The notes under the pieces: model-generated
Databases searched by the model: none
Told to the model about the DNA's origin: nothing
The model's input: only the letters and a program-made list of their open reading frames with translations
NCBI GenBank assembly: GCA_021733985.1
Contig: JAIPJT010000013.1
Span: 1-56,812 of the forward strand
DNA from: Victivallales bacterium
GTDB taxonomy: Bacteria; Verrucomicrobiota; Lentisphaeria; Victivallales; GWF2-38-69
Length of the DNA: 56,812 bases
Direction: 5' to 3'
Shown: piece after piece, positions 1 to 8,160 of the stretch
How positions within the stretch are numbered: position 1 is the first letter of the stretch
Layout of the letters: the number at the start of each line of letters is the position of its first letter
Position numbers and translations under genes: made by a program

Positions 1-13
1 TGTTTAATTAATT

Positions 14-81
14 GTTGGAGTACACGATTTATCGTGCAGGTCTGCAATTAAGCACGAACAAGCTGAAGCTTGAACTCCAAC
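14..81. repeat. Inverted-repeat element, GTTGGAGT/ACTCCAAC family, copy 1
   Basis: The segment starts with GTTGGAGTACACG and ends with CTTGAACTCCAAC, so its ends are inverted repeats. Similar ends enclose related sequence at 11026-11114 and 56691-56780. The interior (cgtgc...gcacg) can also pair. It is an intergenic palindromic element of a dispersed host family. The rest of 82-138 is AT-rich and shows no gene. Confidence 0.6.
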
Positions 82-138
82 ATTTTGATTTTTAATCGCA
101 CCAAAAAAATCTTCGTTTAAAAAATAACGATAAAAGTC

Positions 139-400
139 TCCCCTGAAACAAAAAATTACTATACAGTAAAATATTGCGTTAAATCGTATAATTTTATTAT
201 ATATTTAACAATAATGCTGTATTGCGGCGCGCTAAGCCGTCGCCCCGGAGTCTCGAGGCTATGGCTCACCCTGCTTCGTACCGTTTAGGCACTTACGCAG
301 GGCATGCAGTTTTATTTTCGAGTATTACGGCGAAAGATCGCACCCTACCAGTTGGTTTCAAATAGGGTAAAGCTTTGCCGGGCGAAGTTCAACGCTAATT
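139..400 (+). repeat. MITE-like interspersed repeat, copy 1
   Basis: One of four copies of a 210-260 bp repeat in this window (others at 1469-1727, 14518-14772 and 55316-55522). It starts CTCCCCTGAAACAAAA; the matching inner inverted repeat (TTTTGTTTCAG in copies 2 and 4) is degenerate here (ttggtttca at 352-360). The core carries a GCCCCGG...hairpin and a GCGGCGCGC segment, much more GC-rich than the surroundings. It holds no convincing gene. It directly abuts the truncated nuclease ORF at 395. Confidence 0.8.
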
Positions 401-715
401 TCTCAAAAGAAAACTTGTGCACAGTTTTCCTTTTTTTATAATTTTCAAATCCGCAAATTCACGAATTAACAAATCCCCAAATGTATTCGGCCTTTTTGTG
501 TATTTTGATAAATGAAATGCCTGCTTAAATAAGCGGCCGTCTACGATAGAAACTAAAAAATCTTTTGTAGTTTTTCTTTCTATAAACAGATCCGGCTTAA
601 TATAATAATCTCCATACTTTAGAGTTCTTATTTCCACTTGAAAGTTATATTGAGACTTCAAAGTTTGGATAAGTAAATCCGCGGACTCCCGATGATCAGC
701 AATAACTTTTTTCAT
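395..715 (-). CDS. Truncated ERCC4-domain nuclease
   Basis: The N-terminal half resembles the ERCC4 nuclease fold (XPF/Mus81 and archaeal Hef families): DHRES near residue 8, LKYGDYYI near 33-40, the catalytic-type IERKTTKD near 45-52, then DGRLFKQA. A complete single-domain member is clearly longer. After RPNTFGD the sequence is built from the low-complexity intergenic words seen elsewhere in the window (aatccccaaat, gaatttgcgaatt), and it ends at MITE copy 1. The start ATG overlaps the end of the upstream CMP-sugar synthase by 20 nt. It is probably a decayed remnant; activity is doubtful. Confidence 0.6.
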   Translation of the reverse strand: MKKVIADHRESADLLIQTLKSQYNFQVEIRTLKYGDYYIKPDLFIERKTTKDFLVSIVDGRLFKQAFHLSKYTKRPNTFGDLLIREFADLKIIKKGKLCTSFLLRN

Positions 716-1394
716 CTTCAGTCAACTTTTTTTTATTTATCAGTTCGGCTATTTTAAATGTTAATTCATCATCTATATCAATTGACTCAAGCTTTGGTGT
801 TTCATACAGATAAGGTTTTTCACCAATCCTTCTATTTCTTTTTTCGAATGAACTTTTTGTAAAAACATATAGACAGGAATTTTCTTCATAGAGGGGAGGT
901 AAATCCTGTGTTCTGATAAGTTCATCCGGATTATGGTTTACAGCATTACCCTCCTCATTATAGAATCTGCTTAAAAACTTATTTACAGTAAATAAGGAAT
1001 CATACTTTTTTTCAATTTCTACAAACTTTTTAAGGGCATCAGCAATAGTTTCCGATTTCAGAAGAGGGTTAGTTGTGTGAGTCTGAATATAAATATCAGC
1101 CTCTGTTTTTGACAAATCATAGGCGAATATCTTATTGGTACTTACCATATCACCACAGAGTTCATTCGGCCGTTCATGAACTTTAACTTTATGAGAAAGT
1201 TTCGGAGTCTCCAGTATAATTTTCCGGCTGTCCGTATTGATTACAATTTCATCAATAGCGGAAGTTTTATCTAATACATGAATTATATGTTCAAATAATG
1301 GTTTATCGTTAAACAGTCTAAAGTTCTTTTCCTTTACTCTTTCACTGTTTTCCTTTATTGGTATCAGTGCGCAAATTTTTCTCGAATGTATCAT
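696..1394 (-). CDS. Acylneuraminate cytidylyltransferase family protein
   Basis: A NeuA/CMP-sugar synthase-type nucleotidyltransferase that would activate a nonulosonic or related acid sugar with CTP for surface glycan synthesis. The N-terminus reads ICALIPIKENSERVKEKNFR, the CTP-binding start of the family (usually IPARxGSKRxxxKN), followed by KPLFEHIIHVL and VINTDS. HTTNPLL matches the family's QPTSPLR position. The start at 1394 is preferred over an upstream in-frame codon at 1481 because GGGAG sits about 6 nt before it and the upstream residues are not family-like. About 232 residues is normal length. The exact sugar substrate cannot be told. The upstream region 1416-1467 is a dispersed repeat (see 11309-11361). 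Confidence 0.8.
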   Translation of the reverse strand: MIHSRKICALIPIKENSERVKEKNFRLFNDKPLFEHIIHVLDKTSAIDEIVINTDSRKIILETPKLSHKVKVHERPNELCGDMVSTNKIFAYDLSKTEADIYIQTHTTNPLLKSETIADALKKFVEIEKKYDSLFTVNKFLSRFYNEEGNAVNHNPDELIRTQDLPPLYEENSCLYVFTKSSFEKRNRRIGEKPYLYETPKLESIDIDDELTFKIAELINKKKLTEDEKSYC

Positions 1395-1468
1395 AAGGCT
1401 CCCTTTTAAATATACAAAAGACGGTACTTTAAAAAGATTACTTGTATCCCGGATGATTTCAATATATC

Positions 1469-1727
1469 TCCCCTGAAACAAAAATTACTATACAGTAAAA
1501 TATTGCATTAAATCGTATAATTTTATTATACATTTAACAATAATGCTGTATTGCGGCGCGCTAAGCCGTCGCCCCGGAGTAGCGGGGCTATGGCTCACCC
1601 TGCTTCGTACCGTTTAGGCACTACGCAGGGCAGGCAGTTTTATTTTCGAGTATTACGGCGAAAGATCGCGCCCTACCTTTTGTTTCAGAAAAGATTAAAC
1701 TTCGTCGTGCGAAGATCAACGCTAATT
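1469..1727 (+). repeat. MITE-like interspersed repeat, copy 2
   Basis: The best-preserved copy. Perfect 11-bp inverted repeats CTGAAACAAAA (1473-1483) and TTTTGTTTCAG (1678-1688) enclose the core, and a conserved ~39-bp tail runs on to AACGCTAATT. Core hairpins: CCCCG gagtag CGGGG and CCCTGC...GCAGGG. Reading frames in it encode a peptide beginning MRRAKPSPRSSG, a repeat artefact rather than a gene. It fills the gap between the CMP-sugar synthase and the cupin gene. Confidence 0.85.
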
Positions 1728-1795
1728 GCCAATTTTCGAAAAAAAAATCGGCTCTTGTATAAACCAAATCGTTTTGGGTATAAAAAAAGGATTAA

Positions 1796-2137
1796 TTATA
1801 ATTCACCGCGTTCCGGGACAATACAGAAGAATTCAAAAGGTTTTTCACCGGTATTTTCAAAGTTATGAAGTTCATTATCATTTACATACACAAAATCGCC
1901 CGGAGTGAGTTTATGCTTACGGTTATCTTTATCTATGTAAATCCCTTTGCCGGATTCTATTTTTACAATGTGCGGAAAATCATGAGTATGTCGCGGAGTA
2001 TATCCTCGAGGCTGTAGAATAAAATGCCGCAGCACTATTTCATTTGAACCGTCATCCGGTCCTATTACAATCTGTTTTTCAACCTGAAAGCCGGGTATTT
2101 TAATTTTTTCAACATCAGAAAGTTTTTTTATAATCAT
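1796..2137 (-). CDS. Cupin-domain protein
   Basis: A single-domain cupin of 113 residues. Cupin motif 1 is seen as [19 protein letters not shown] and motif 2 as [15 protein letters not shown], giving the His-rich metal site expected for a small metal-binding beta-barrel. The specific ligand or reaction cannot be inferred. The start overlaps the TatA stop as ATGA, with AAAGG upstream, so it is the last gene of the topoisomerase-Tat operon and translationally coupled to it. No clear terminator follows. Confidence 0.85.
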   Translation of the reverse strand: MIIKKLSDVEKIKIPGFQVEKQIVIGPDDGSNEIVLRHFILQPRGYTPRHTHDFPHIVKIESGKGIYIDKDNRKHKLTPGDFVYVNDNELHNFENTGEKPFEFFCIVPERGEL

Positions 2138-2388
2138 TTGGAAGAACCTTTCTTTGTACTATTTTTTTTATCCTTATCGTTTTCCTGACCTGTTTTTTTC
2201 ATTGAATCGTTATTCTCGTCATCATCTACAGCATCATTAACCGAATCTGTAATTTCATCCTTAGCTTTTTTAAATTCTCTCAGTCCCTTACCCAGGCCAC
2301 GAGCCAGTTCCGGAATTTTTTTGCCTCCAAAGATAAGCAGAACAACTATTATAATAACAAGAATTTCACCTGTTCCTAATCCAAACAT
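2134..2388 (-). CDS. tatA: Sec-independent translocase subunit TatA/E
   Basis: A pore-forming component of the twin-arginine translocase, which exports folded proteins across the inner membrane. It shows the diagnostic TatA layout: short N-terminus with GTGEILVI, one membrane helix (residues 7-22), [17 protein letters not shown] amphipathic helix, then a charged Lys/Asp/Asn-rich tail. At 84 residues it is of normal length. The SD GGAGA lies within the last codons of tatC, and the stop overlaps the cupin start. Which of TatA or TatB it best resembles cannot be resolved; no second TatA/B gene is nearby. Confidence 0.93.
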   Translation of the reverse strand: MFGLGTGEILVIIIVVLLIFGGKKIPELARGLGKGLREFKKAKDEITDSVNDAVDDDENNDSMKKTGQENDKDKKNSTKKGSSK

Positions 2389-2390
2389 AA

Positions 2391-3146
2391 CTATTCTCCA
2401 TAAGTTTTATTTTGTTTATTTTTCACTTCTGCAATAAATATACCTATTTCATATAAAAATACCATTGGAAATGCTACAAGGCAAAGCGTAAAAGGATCAG
2501 TTGTAGGAGTTATTACTGCAGCAACAACGAAAGCAGCAATAATATAATAAGGCCGAATTCTTTTAAGAAGCTCTACTTTTATTATTCCCAACTTTGTTAT
2601 TATGACTATGAACACAGGAAGCTCGCATATTATCCCGCCGCCGAGCATCCAGAAAAACTCAAAATTTATGAAATCCTTCAGTGTCCATAAATTTTCCGCG
2701 GAACTTATTCTGAAGCTGACCAGGGCTGAAACTGTAGGAATCAGTAGAAAATAAGCACAAATTATACCAAAAATAAAGGCTAAAGTTGCAAGAATCAATA
2801 TCGGCAGGAAAAGTTTTTTTTCTCTTTTTTTAAGACCCGGCTTTATAAAATTCCATAAAAAGCAAATAATGAATGGGAAACCGGTTATTACTCCGGCAAG
2901 AAATGAAACTTTCATTTTAATTATTACGCCGTCAAACGGTGTGGTGAGTATCTGGCGGATTAGAAGGTCTGGATTATCCTGTTTTATTGAATTGATAGGC
3001 TGAATGAAAATCCTTAAAATATCATCAACAAAAAAAAATGAAATAACTGTTGTTAACAGTAAAACACCTAAACTCTTAAACGCAACCCGTCTGAGTTCTT
3101 CAAGATGTTCCCATAACTTCATTTCTTTATCATTATTCTCGTACAT
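2391..3146 (-). CDS. tatC: Sec-independent translocase subunit TatC
   Basis: Multi-spanning receptor subunit of the Tat translocase that recognises twin-arginine signal peptides. The N-terminal cytoplasmic motif [12 protein letters not shown] is the TatC signature; FxFxF-type [10 protein letters not shown] and a run of hydrophobic segments follow, consistent with six membrane helices in about 251 residues. The ATG at 3146 is chosen because AAGGA precedes it and it sits shortly before the conserved motif; an in-frame upstream start at 3173 adds nine atypical residues. It lies between the topoisomerase A gene and tatA with very short spacing. Confidence 0.93.
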   Translation of the reverse strand: MYENNDKEMKLWEHLEELRRVAFKSLGVLLLTTVISFFFVDDILRIFIQPINSIKQDNPDLLIRQILTTPFDGVIIKMKVSFLAGVITGFPFIICFLWNFIKPGLKKREKKLFLPILILATLAFIFGIICAYFLLIPTVSALVSFRISSAENLWTLKDFINFEFFWMLGGGIICELPVFIVIITKLGIIKVELLKRIRPYYIIAAFVVAAVITPTTDPFTLCLVAFPMVFLYEIGIFIAEVKNKQNKTYGE

Positions 3147-3193
3147 AACAGCATGTTCCTTAAAACAAAACATATTTTTAAATATTGATTTTA

Positions 3194-5599
3194 CTAAAAA
3201 CCTAAATCAGGCTGAATAATTCCTAAATCGCCTTCTTCTTCCTGCCCGTTCTGATCATTGCCGCTGTCAATGCTAATGTTTTTATCTGCTTTTTCATTTT
3301 TGTGAGGCTCAATATTTTTATCTTTTCCCTGCCCTTTTAATTCATTCTTTTTACTATCCGGAATTTCCTTCTTACCTTCGCCATTTTCATTTTTTATATT
3401 CGGAACACTTTCTGCATCGTTCTGAACCTGTGCATTATTATTTGTATTAGTAAAGAAGTTTTGCTCTGTTTTATCTGAACTGCCTTGAGTAGTTTTACCT
3501 TTATGTTCATTATCATTATCTTTATTCTCGTCTGTTTCTTTTTCATCAGTATCGGCAAAACCTGTAAAAACAATTTTTTTTATTTTTTTATCAGTTAACT
3601 TAAACCCTCTTGTGCCTGGATTTCTCATCTGAACCTGACTGAAATCCACTTTCACCTTTTCGGTTTTCTTTCTTTTCCCCATTTCGAGTATACATTCATA
3701 TATGGAATTATCTCTTATGGTGAGCTGTTCAAGCTGGCATCCTTTAGGTATAAGGTTGTACTCCTTATCTCTGATAAATTTATCGACTTTAGTTCTTTTA
3801 ACGTAGTAAACCCCAGTTTTCTTCTCTTTATAAATAACTGAATATACGTTATTTTTAGAATATTTATTAAAATAATACAGCCTCCCTGCATATACTTTCT
3901 GCGGAATACTGATAACCTTGTACCTCCCGCTTTTTTCAATACATATAAGGTGGTCATACTCATTACAGTTAATAGGATCATCGCTTTTGACAGAGCTTCC
4001 AATGTAACAGTGCCTTCTGTCCCAGCCTACTTTAATATTATTAAGCGCAGCAGCTTTTTTGTCTATTTCCTCAAGCTCGCTGATTTTAGTTCTTCTCGAA
4101 TAATATTTACCGAATCTTCTCAGCAGGCTTTCGAGATAGTTAATTGTATATTCAATTATATTTTTGAGATTATTTTCAACCTCTTTGATTGAAGCAAGTA
4201 TTTTTTCTGTTTCTTCACGGTTTTTGTTTATATCAAATTTAGATATTCTTCTTATAGGTATCCCGAGAAGTTTTTCTATATCTTTTTCTGTAACTTCCCT
4301 TTTCAGCTGACTCAGATACGGCTTTAAACCGCTTCGAACTGCTTCTTGAACAAGTTTATAAGTTTCACATTTTTCTATTCGTTTATAAATCCTGTTTTCT
4401 ATAAAAATTCTTTCCAGAGTTCTTTCATGAAATCTGTCATTAAGTTTATCAAGTTCTATCTGAAGTTCGGCCCTGAGATATTTTACAAGAAAATCAGTAT
4501 ATTCTTTTACTATATCAGACACATTCATTATTTCAGGGCGGTTATCTTTGATCACAAGAATAGAAGAAGAAACTGAAATCTCACAGTCTGTATACATATA
4601 AAGTGCTTTTAAAGCTTTTTCCGGTTTGTACCCTCGGGCCGGTACAAGCTCGATTTCCACGGATTCCGCTGTATAATCATTAATAGAAGCCAGCTTTATC
4701 TTATTTTTATTAACAGCTCTTTCAATTGAGGAAATCAATTTCTCCGTATAGGTAAAAGCCGGAATCTCTCTAATTATCAGTTTGCGCCCTTCTATATCAA
4801 TTTTTGCGCGGAGAGTAATTTTACCCAGACCGTTGTCGTATTCGGAAACATCCATAATTCCGCCCTGAATAAAGTCAGGATAAAGCACGAAATCCTCGTT
4901 ATTCAGCACTGAAACCTGAGCTTTAAGCAGTTCCTGAAAGTTGTGCGGCAACACAGTTGTTGTCATTCCGGGAGCAATCCCCTCCTGTCCCACCATAAGC
5001 AGCACAGGTATTTTCGCAGGCAGGAAAACAGGCTCTTTATTCCTTCCGTCGTAGGAAGCTGTAAATTCAGTTATTTCCGGATTAAATAAAACTTCTCTGC
5101 CTAAAGGTGTAAGCCTGGCCTCGATATACCTTGCCGCAGCCGCTTCATCTCCGGTTAAAATATTGCCGAAATTTCCCTGTTTATCTATAAAATACTCTTT
5201 ATTAGCCAGGTTCACCAGAGACTGATAAATCGAAGCATCTCCGTGGGGATGGTACTGCATGGAGTGTCCGACAATATTTGCAACTTTATGAAATTTGCCA
5301 TCATCCATTCTGTACAGCGACCACAGGATGCGCCTCTGAACAGGCTTAAGGCCGTCCCTAAGTTCAGGGATAGCTCTTTCTTTAATCACGTAGGATGAGT
5401 ATTCAATGTAATTACTGCTGATAAGGCGTCTTAAATGGGTATTGGAAGAACCGGAAGAAGCAAGTTTAGTATTATCTGCATTTCCTTTATCGGAACCTGG
5501 ATTATCTTCAGAATCGAACTCGTTCCTATTATCCCGGCTCTGCCCTTCAATATTATCTTTACTTTCAGCAGTACTATTTTTATTTGTATTATCAATCAT
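3194..5599 (-). CDS. parC: DNA topoisomerase (gyrase/topo IV) subunit A
   Basis: DNA cleavage/rejoining subunit of a type IIA topoisomerase. ELRDGLKPVQRRILWS, YHPHGDASIY and the active-site tyrosine in AARYIEARL (about residue 155) are all present. The breakage-reunion core and coiled coil end near residue 510; a degenerate C-terminal domain follows, then about 170 residues of Asp/Asn/Lys-rich low complexity ending in a hydrophobic IIQPDLGF. The GyrA-box is not seen, which with the partner's sequence favours a topo IV-like ParC of the spirochaete/Bacteroidota type. The start is ambiguous: ATG at 5599, or an in-frame TTG at 5620 overlapping the parE stop; neither has a clear SD. Confidence 0.88.
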   Translation of the reverse strand: MIDNTNKNSTAESKDNIEGQSRDNRNEFDSEDNPGSDKGNADNTKLASSGSSNTHLRRLISSNYIEYSSYVIKERAIPELRDGLKPVQRRILWSLYRMDDGKFHKVANIVGHSMQYHPHGDASIYQSLVNLANKEYFIDKQGNFGNILTGDEAAAARYIEARLTPLGREVLFNPEITEFTASYDGRNKEPVFLPAKIPVLLMVGQEGIAPGMTTTVLPHNFQELLKAQVSVLNNEDFVLYPDFIQGGIMDVSEYDNGLGKITLRAKIDIEGRKLIIREIPAFTYTEKLISSIERAVNKNKIKLASINDYTAESVEIELVPARGYKPEKALKALYMYTDCEISVSSSILVIKDNRPEIMNVSDIVKEYTDFLVKYLRAELQIELDKLNDRFHERTLERIFIENRIYKRIEKCETYKLVQEAVRSGLKPYLSQLKREVTEKDIEKLLGIPIRRISKFDINKNREETEKILASIKEVENNLKNIIEYTINYLESLLRRFGKYYSRRTKISELEEIDKKAAALNNIKVGWDRRHCYIGSSVKSDDPINCNEYDHLICIEKSGRYKVISIPQKVYAGRLYYFNKYSKNNVYSVIYKEKKTGVYYVKRTKVDKFIRDKEYNLIPKGCQLEQLTIRDNSIYECILEMGKRKKTEKVKVDFSQVQMRNPGTRGFKLTDKKIKKIVFTGFADTDEKETDENKDNDNEHKGKTTQGSSDKTEQNFFTNTNNNAQVQNDAESVPNIKNENGEGKKEIPDSKKNELKGQGKDKNIEPHKNEKADKNISIDSGNDQNGQEEEGDLGIIQPDLGF

Positions 5600-5612
5600 T
5601 TTAAAGTTAAAA

Positions 5613-7433
5613 TCACACAAGGTTATTTATTATATATTCTTTTCTCTGAGGAGTGTTTTTCCCCATATAAAATTCAAGCATATCGGGAACATCTCTCATG
5701 TAATCGACATTCACATTTATCAGTCTTATGTTTTCACCTATGAACTGTCCGAATTCTGAAGGAGATATCTCTCCCAGCCCTTTAAATCTGGTAACTTCAG
5801 CACTTTTACTACCGATGCTTTCTACAGCCCGGTTCCTTTCAATTTCATCATAACAGTAAATTGTCTCTTTTTTATTCCGGACTCTGTACAGCGGTGTTTC
5901 GAGAATATAAAGATGGCCGGAAAGCACAAGCTGTTCAAAATAAGTCAGGAAAAATGTTATAAGGAGATTTCTTATATGAAGACCGTCAACATCGGAATCA
6001 GTAGCAATAATTACCTTGTTATATCTAAGGACATCAATACTGTCTTCAATATTAAGGGCCTGCATTATATAATAAAGCTCTTCATTCTCATAAATTTTTT
6101 CCAGTTTCTCACCAAAACAATTTCTGGGCTTTCCCCTTAATGCATAAATTGCCTGAGTATTAACATTCCGGCAGTTTATCATTGAGCCTGCGGCGGACTG
6201 GCCTTCTGTAAGAAATATCATAGTTTCTTCACCGCGTTTTTTCTTGTCATTAAGGTGATATTTAGAATCTTTCAGCTTTGGAATTTTAAGGGCCATTTTT
6301 TTGGCTTTTTTTCGTGACTGTTTTTTTACTGCCTGGATTTCTTTTCTGACTTTTTCGTTTTGTGCGATTTTTTCAAGCAGCCGCTCTGCCATATCTGTAT
6401 TTTTATGCAGGAAATCCACTACAGCATTTTTAACCTCATTTACTATCCAGCCCCTGACATCTGTATTACCAAGCTTATTTTTTGTTTGTGACTCGAATAT
6501 CGGTTCTTTAAGTTTTACAGCAACTGAACCGACAATACCGTCCCTTACGTCAGCACCGTTAAATAACTTACCGGAATATTCATTAATACCTTTGAGGATC
6601 CCTTCCCTGAAAGCAGAGAGATGTGTTCCTCCGTCATTGGTATACTGTCCATTTACAAACGAGTAGTAATTTTCCCCGTAATTTGTAGTATGGCAGAAAG
6701 CAAATTCAAGGGCATTTTCTTTATATGAAATTATATCATACAGTTTTTCCTCTCCCACTTCAGTTTCTATCAGATCTTTCAGACCGTTTCTCGAAAAGTA
6801 CCGTTCATTATTCAGATAAATTGAAAGCCCGCTGTTCAGGTATGCATACATCCAAAGGCGTTTTACAATATAATCCATATCAAATGAGAATTTATGAAAC
6901 ATTTCTTCAGAGGGTATAAATTCAATTTTTGTTCCGTCTTTTTCATCAGTACTGCCTTCGTTCTGAGATAAGAATTTACCTTCAGAAAAAGCGGCCTGAA
7001 AATATTTACCTTCTCTGTGAGAAGTAACTATGAAAGAGTTGGACAGGGCATTAACGGCTTTGGTCCCGACGCCGTTTAGACCTACGGAAAACTGAAATAC
7101 ATCATCATTGAACTTACCGCCTGTATTGATAATTGAAACACAGTCGACCACTTTCCCGAGAGGGATCCCCCGTCCGTAATCTCTGACAGTAACCTTATTA
7201 TCCTCCGGGGAAATATCTATATCAATCCTCCTGCCGTAACCCATTATAAATTCATCAACACAGTTATCTATAACTTCTTTAAGAAGAATATAAATACCGT
7301 CATCCGGATGAGTCCCGTTCCCCATCCTGCCAATATACATTCCGGGCCTTGCCCTTATATGTTCTAATGAACTGAGGGTTTTTATTTTATCTTCAGTATA
7401 CTGATGTTTTGCAGTTTTGTTTTTTGTACTCAT
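5613..7433 (-). CDS. parE: DNA topoisomerase (gyrase/topo IV) subunit B
   Basis: ATPase subunit of the type IIA topoisomerase. GHKL motifs: LKEVIDNCVDEF (Mg-binding Asn about residue 57), GRGIPLG and GVGTKAVNALS. TOPRIM: TEGQSAAG near residue 407 and DSDVDGLH near 480. At 606 residues it lacks the extra insert of proteobacterial GyrB. The early HPDDGIYILLKEVIDN sequence is typical of the ParE of Bacteroidota, Spirochaetota and Chlamydiota. It is first in the operon and its stop abuts or overlaps the subunit A start, so the two are probably made in step. Confidence 0.93.
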   Translation of the reverse strand: MSTKNKTAKHQYTEDKIKTLSSLEHIRARPGMYIGRMGNGTHPDDGIYILLKEVIDNCVDEFIMGYGRRIDIDISPEDNKVTVRDYGRGIPLGKVVDCVSIINTGGKFNDDVFQFSVGLNGVGTKAVNALSNSFIVTSHREGKYFQAAFSEGKFLSQNEGSTDEKDGTKIEFIPSEEMFHKFSFDMDYIVKRLWMYAYLNSGLSIYLNNERYFSRNGLKDLIETEVGEEKLYDIISYKENALEFAFCHTTNYGENYYSFVNGQYTNDGGTHLSAFREGILKGINEYSGKLFNGADVRDGIVGSVAVKLKEPIFESQTKNKLGNTDVRGWIVNEVKNAVVDFLHKNTDMAERLLEKIAQNEKVRKEIQAVKKQSRKKAKKMALKIPKLKDSKYHLNDKKKRGEETMIFLTEGQSAAGSMINCRNVNTQAIYALRGKPRNCFGEKLEKIYENEELYYIMQALNIEDSIDVLRYNKVIIATDSDVDGLHIRNLLITFFLTYFEQLVLSGHLYILETPLYRVRNKKETIYCYDEIERNRAVESIGSKSAEVTRFKGLGEISPSEFGQFIGENIRLINVNVDYMRDVPDMLEFYMGKNTPQRKEYIINNLV

Positions 7434-7640
7434 TCCACGAACTCATTATCTTTGTCACAATATTATTTCCAGTCATGGTCATTTCATAACCAATGCTGTT
7501 GAATTAAGGATTTTGCTTTCGGAATCAAGAGATTGATTTCCTTCTCCACAAAATACGGTAGATATAATATACACACTACGTTTGATTTTTCGAGATTTTC
7601 TAAAAATCAATCGTTAACGTGTGTATATATCCTTATAAAA
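7434..7640. other. Intergenic gap with a long imperfect hairpin
   Basis: No gene seen. 7567-7576 (ATATACACAC) pairs with 7619-7628 (GTGTGTATAT), and the inner arms TGATTTTT / AAAAATCA extend the hairpin. A lone half of the 11001-type element (ccaatgctgttgaattaag) lies at about 7490-7508. The hairpin lies just downstream of the glycosylase gene on the minus strand and could end that operon, although no clean T-tract follows. Confidence 0.5.
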
Positions 7641-8159
7641 TCATTCATCAAGCAGGTTTTTGATTTTGAGCCATGAAGCAATTTTGTCTTCTCTTTTTAC
7701 AGAGGCGTTTGCCGGGCTTGTAGAAGGCATTAATATAAATCTCAGATTTAGTTCTGTTAAAGACAGTGATTTCAGGATTTGTTTTTTAAAAAGCGATTCC
7801 GCTTTTCGTCCATTAAAAACTACATACCTGATATTCTTAAAATTATCAAAAAAATATTTGAAATCATTAAAAACTATAGAGCCTTCATCTATATCAGCAT
7901 CAAGGCTTCCTTTTCTACAGCATGCGGATATCACATCCCACAATGCTATTCTGTTTTTTTTCAATATCTCAAGTCTTTCTTCATAGGCAGAACTTCCTCT
8001 TGAAAAATCAAACAGGATCCCCATTATATCCCAGAAAAGGTTTCTCGAATGAGCATAATATTGAACTTCTCTGAGTGATTTTTTTCCTGGCATAGACCCC
8101 AGTATGAGTAATTTTGAATACTCATCAGCCACAAAATTAAAACCTGTTGATTTCAGCAT
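7641..8159 (-). CDS. Single-domain uracil/hypoxanthine-type DNA glycosylase
   Basis: A member of the uracil-DNA glycosylase superfamily, closest by eye to the DNA-deoxyinosine (hypoxanthine) glycosylase / Mug-like group that removes deaminated bases. Evidence: LLILGSMPGKKS (motif 1, GxxPG form) followed by the characteristic YYAHSRNLFWDIM, ALWDVISACCRKGSLDADI, VVFNGRKAE and the C-terminal MPSTSPANAS (SPAN motif). The ATG at 8159 has AAAGG upstream and is preferred to an in-frame TTG at 8177. It follows the aminotransferase gene directly. Confidence 0.85.
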   Translation of the reverse strand: MLKSTGFNFVADEYSKLLILGSMPGKKSLREVQYYAHSRNLFWDIMGILFDFSRGSSAYEERLEILKKNRIALWDVISACCRKGSLDADIDEGSIVFNDFKYFFDNFKNIRYVVFNGRKAESLFKKQILKSLSLTELNLRFILMPSTSPANASVKREDKIASWLKIKNLLDE

Positions 8160-8160
8160 T

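Noticed and set aside
1551..1868. 105-codon plus-strand frame beginning MRRAKPSPRSSG
   Set aside because: Lies within MITE copy 2 and runs antisense into the cupin gene; the same peptide start occurs reversed in copy 3 (14517-14702), so it is a repeat artefact.
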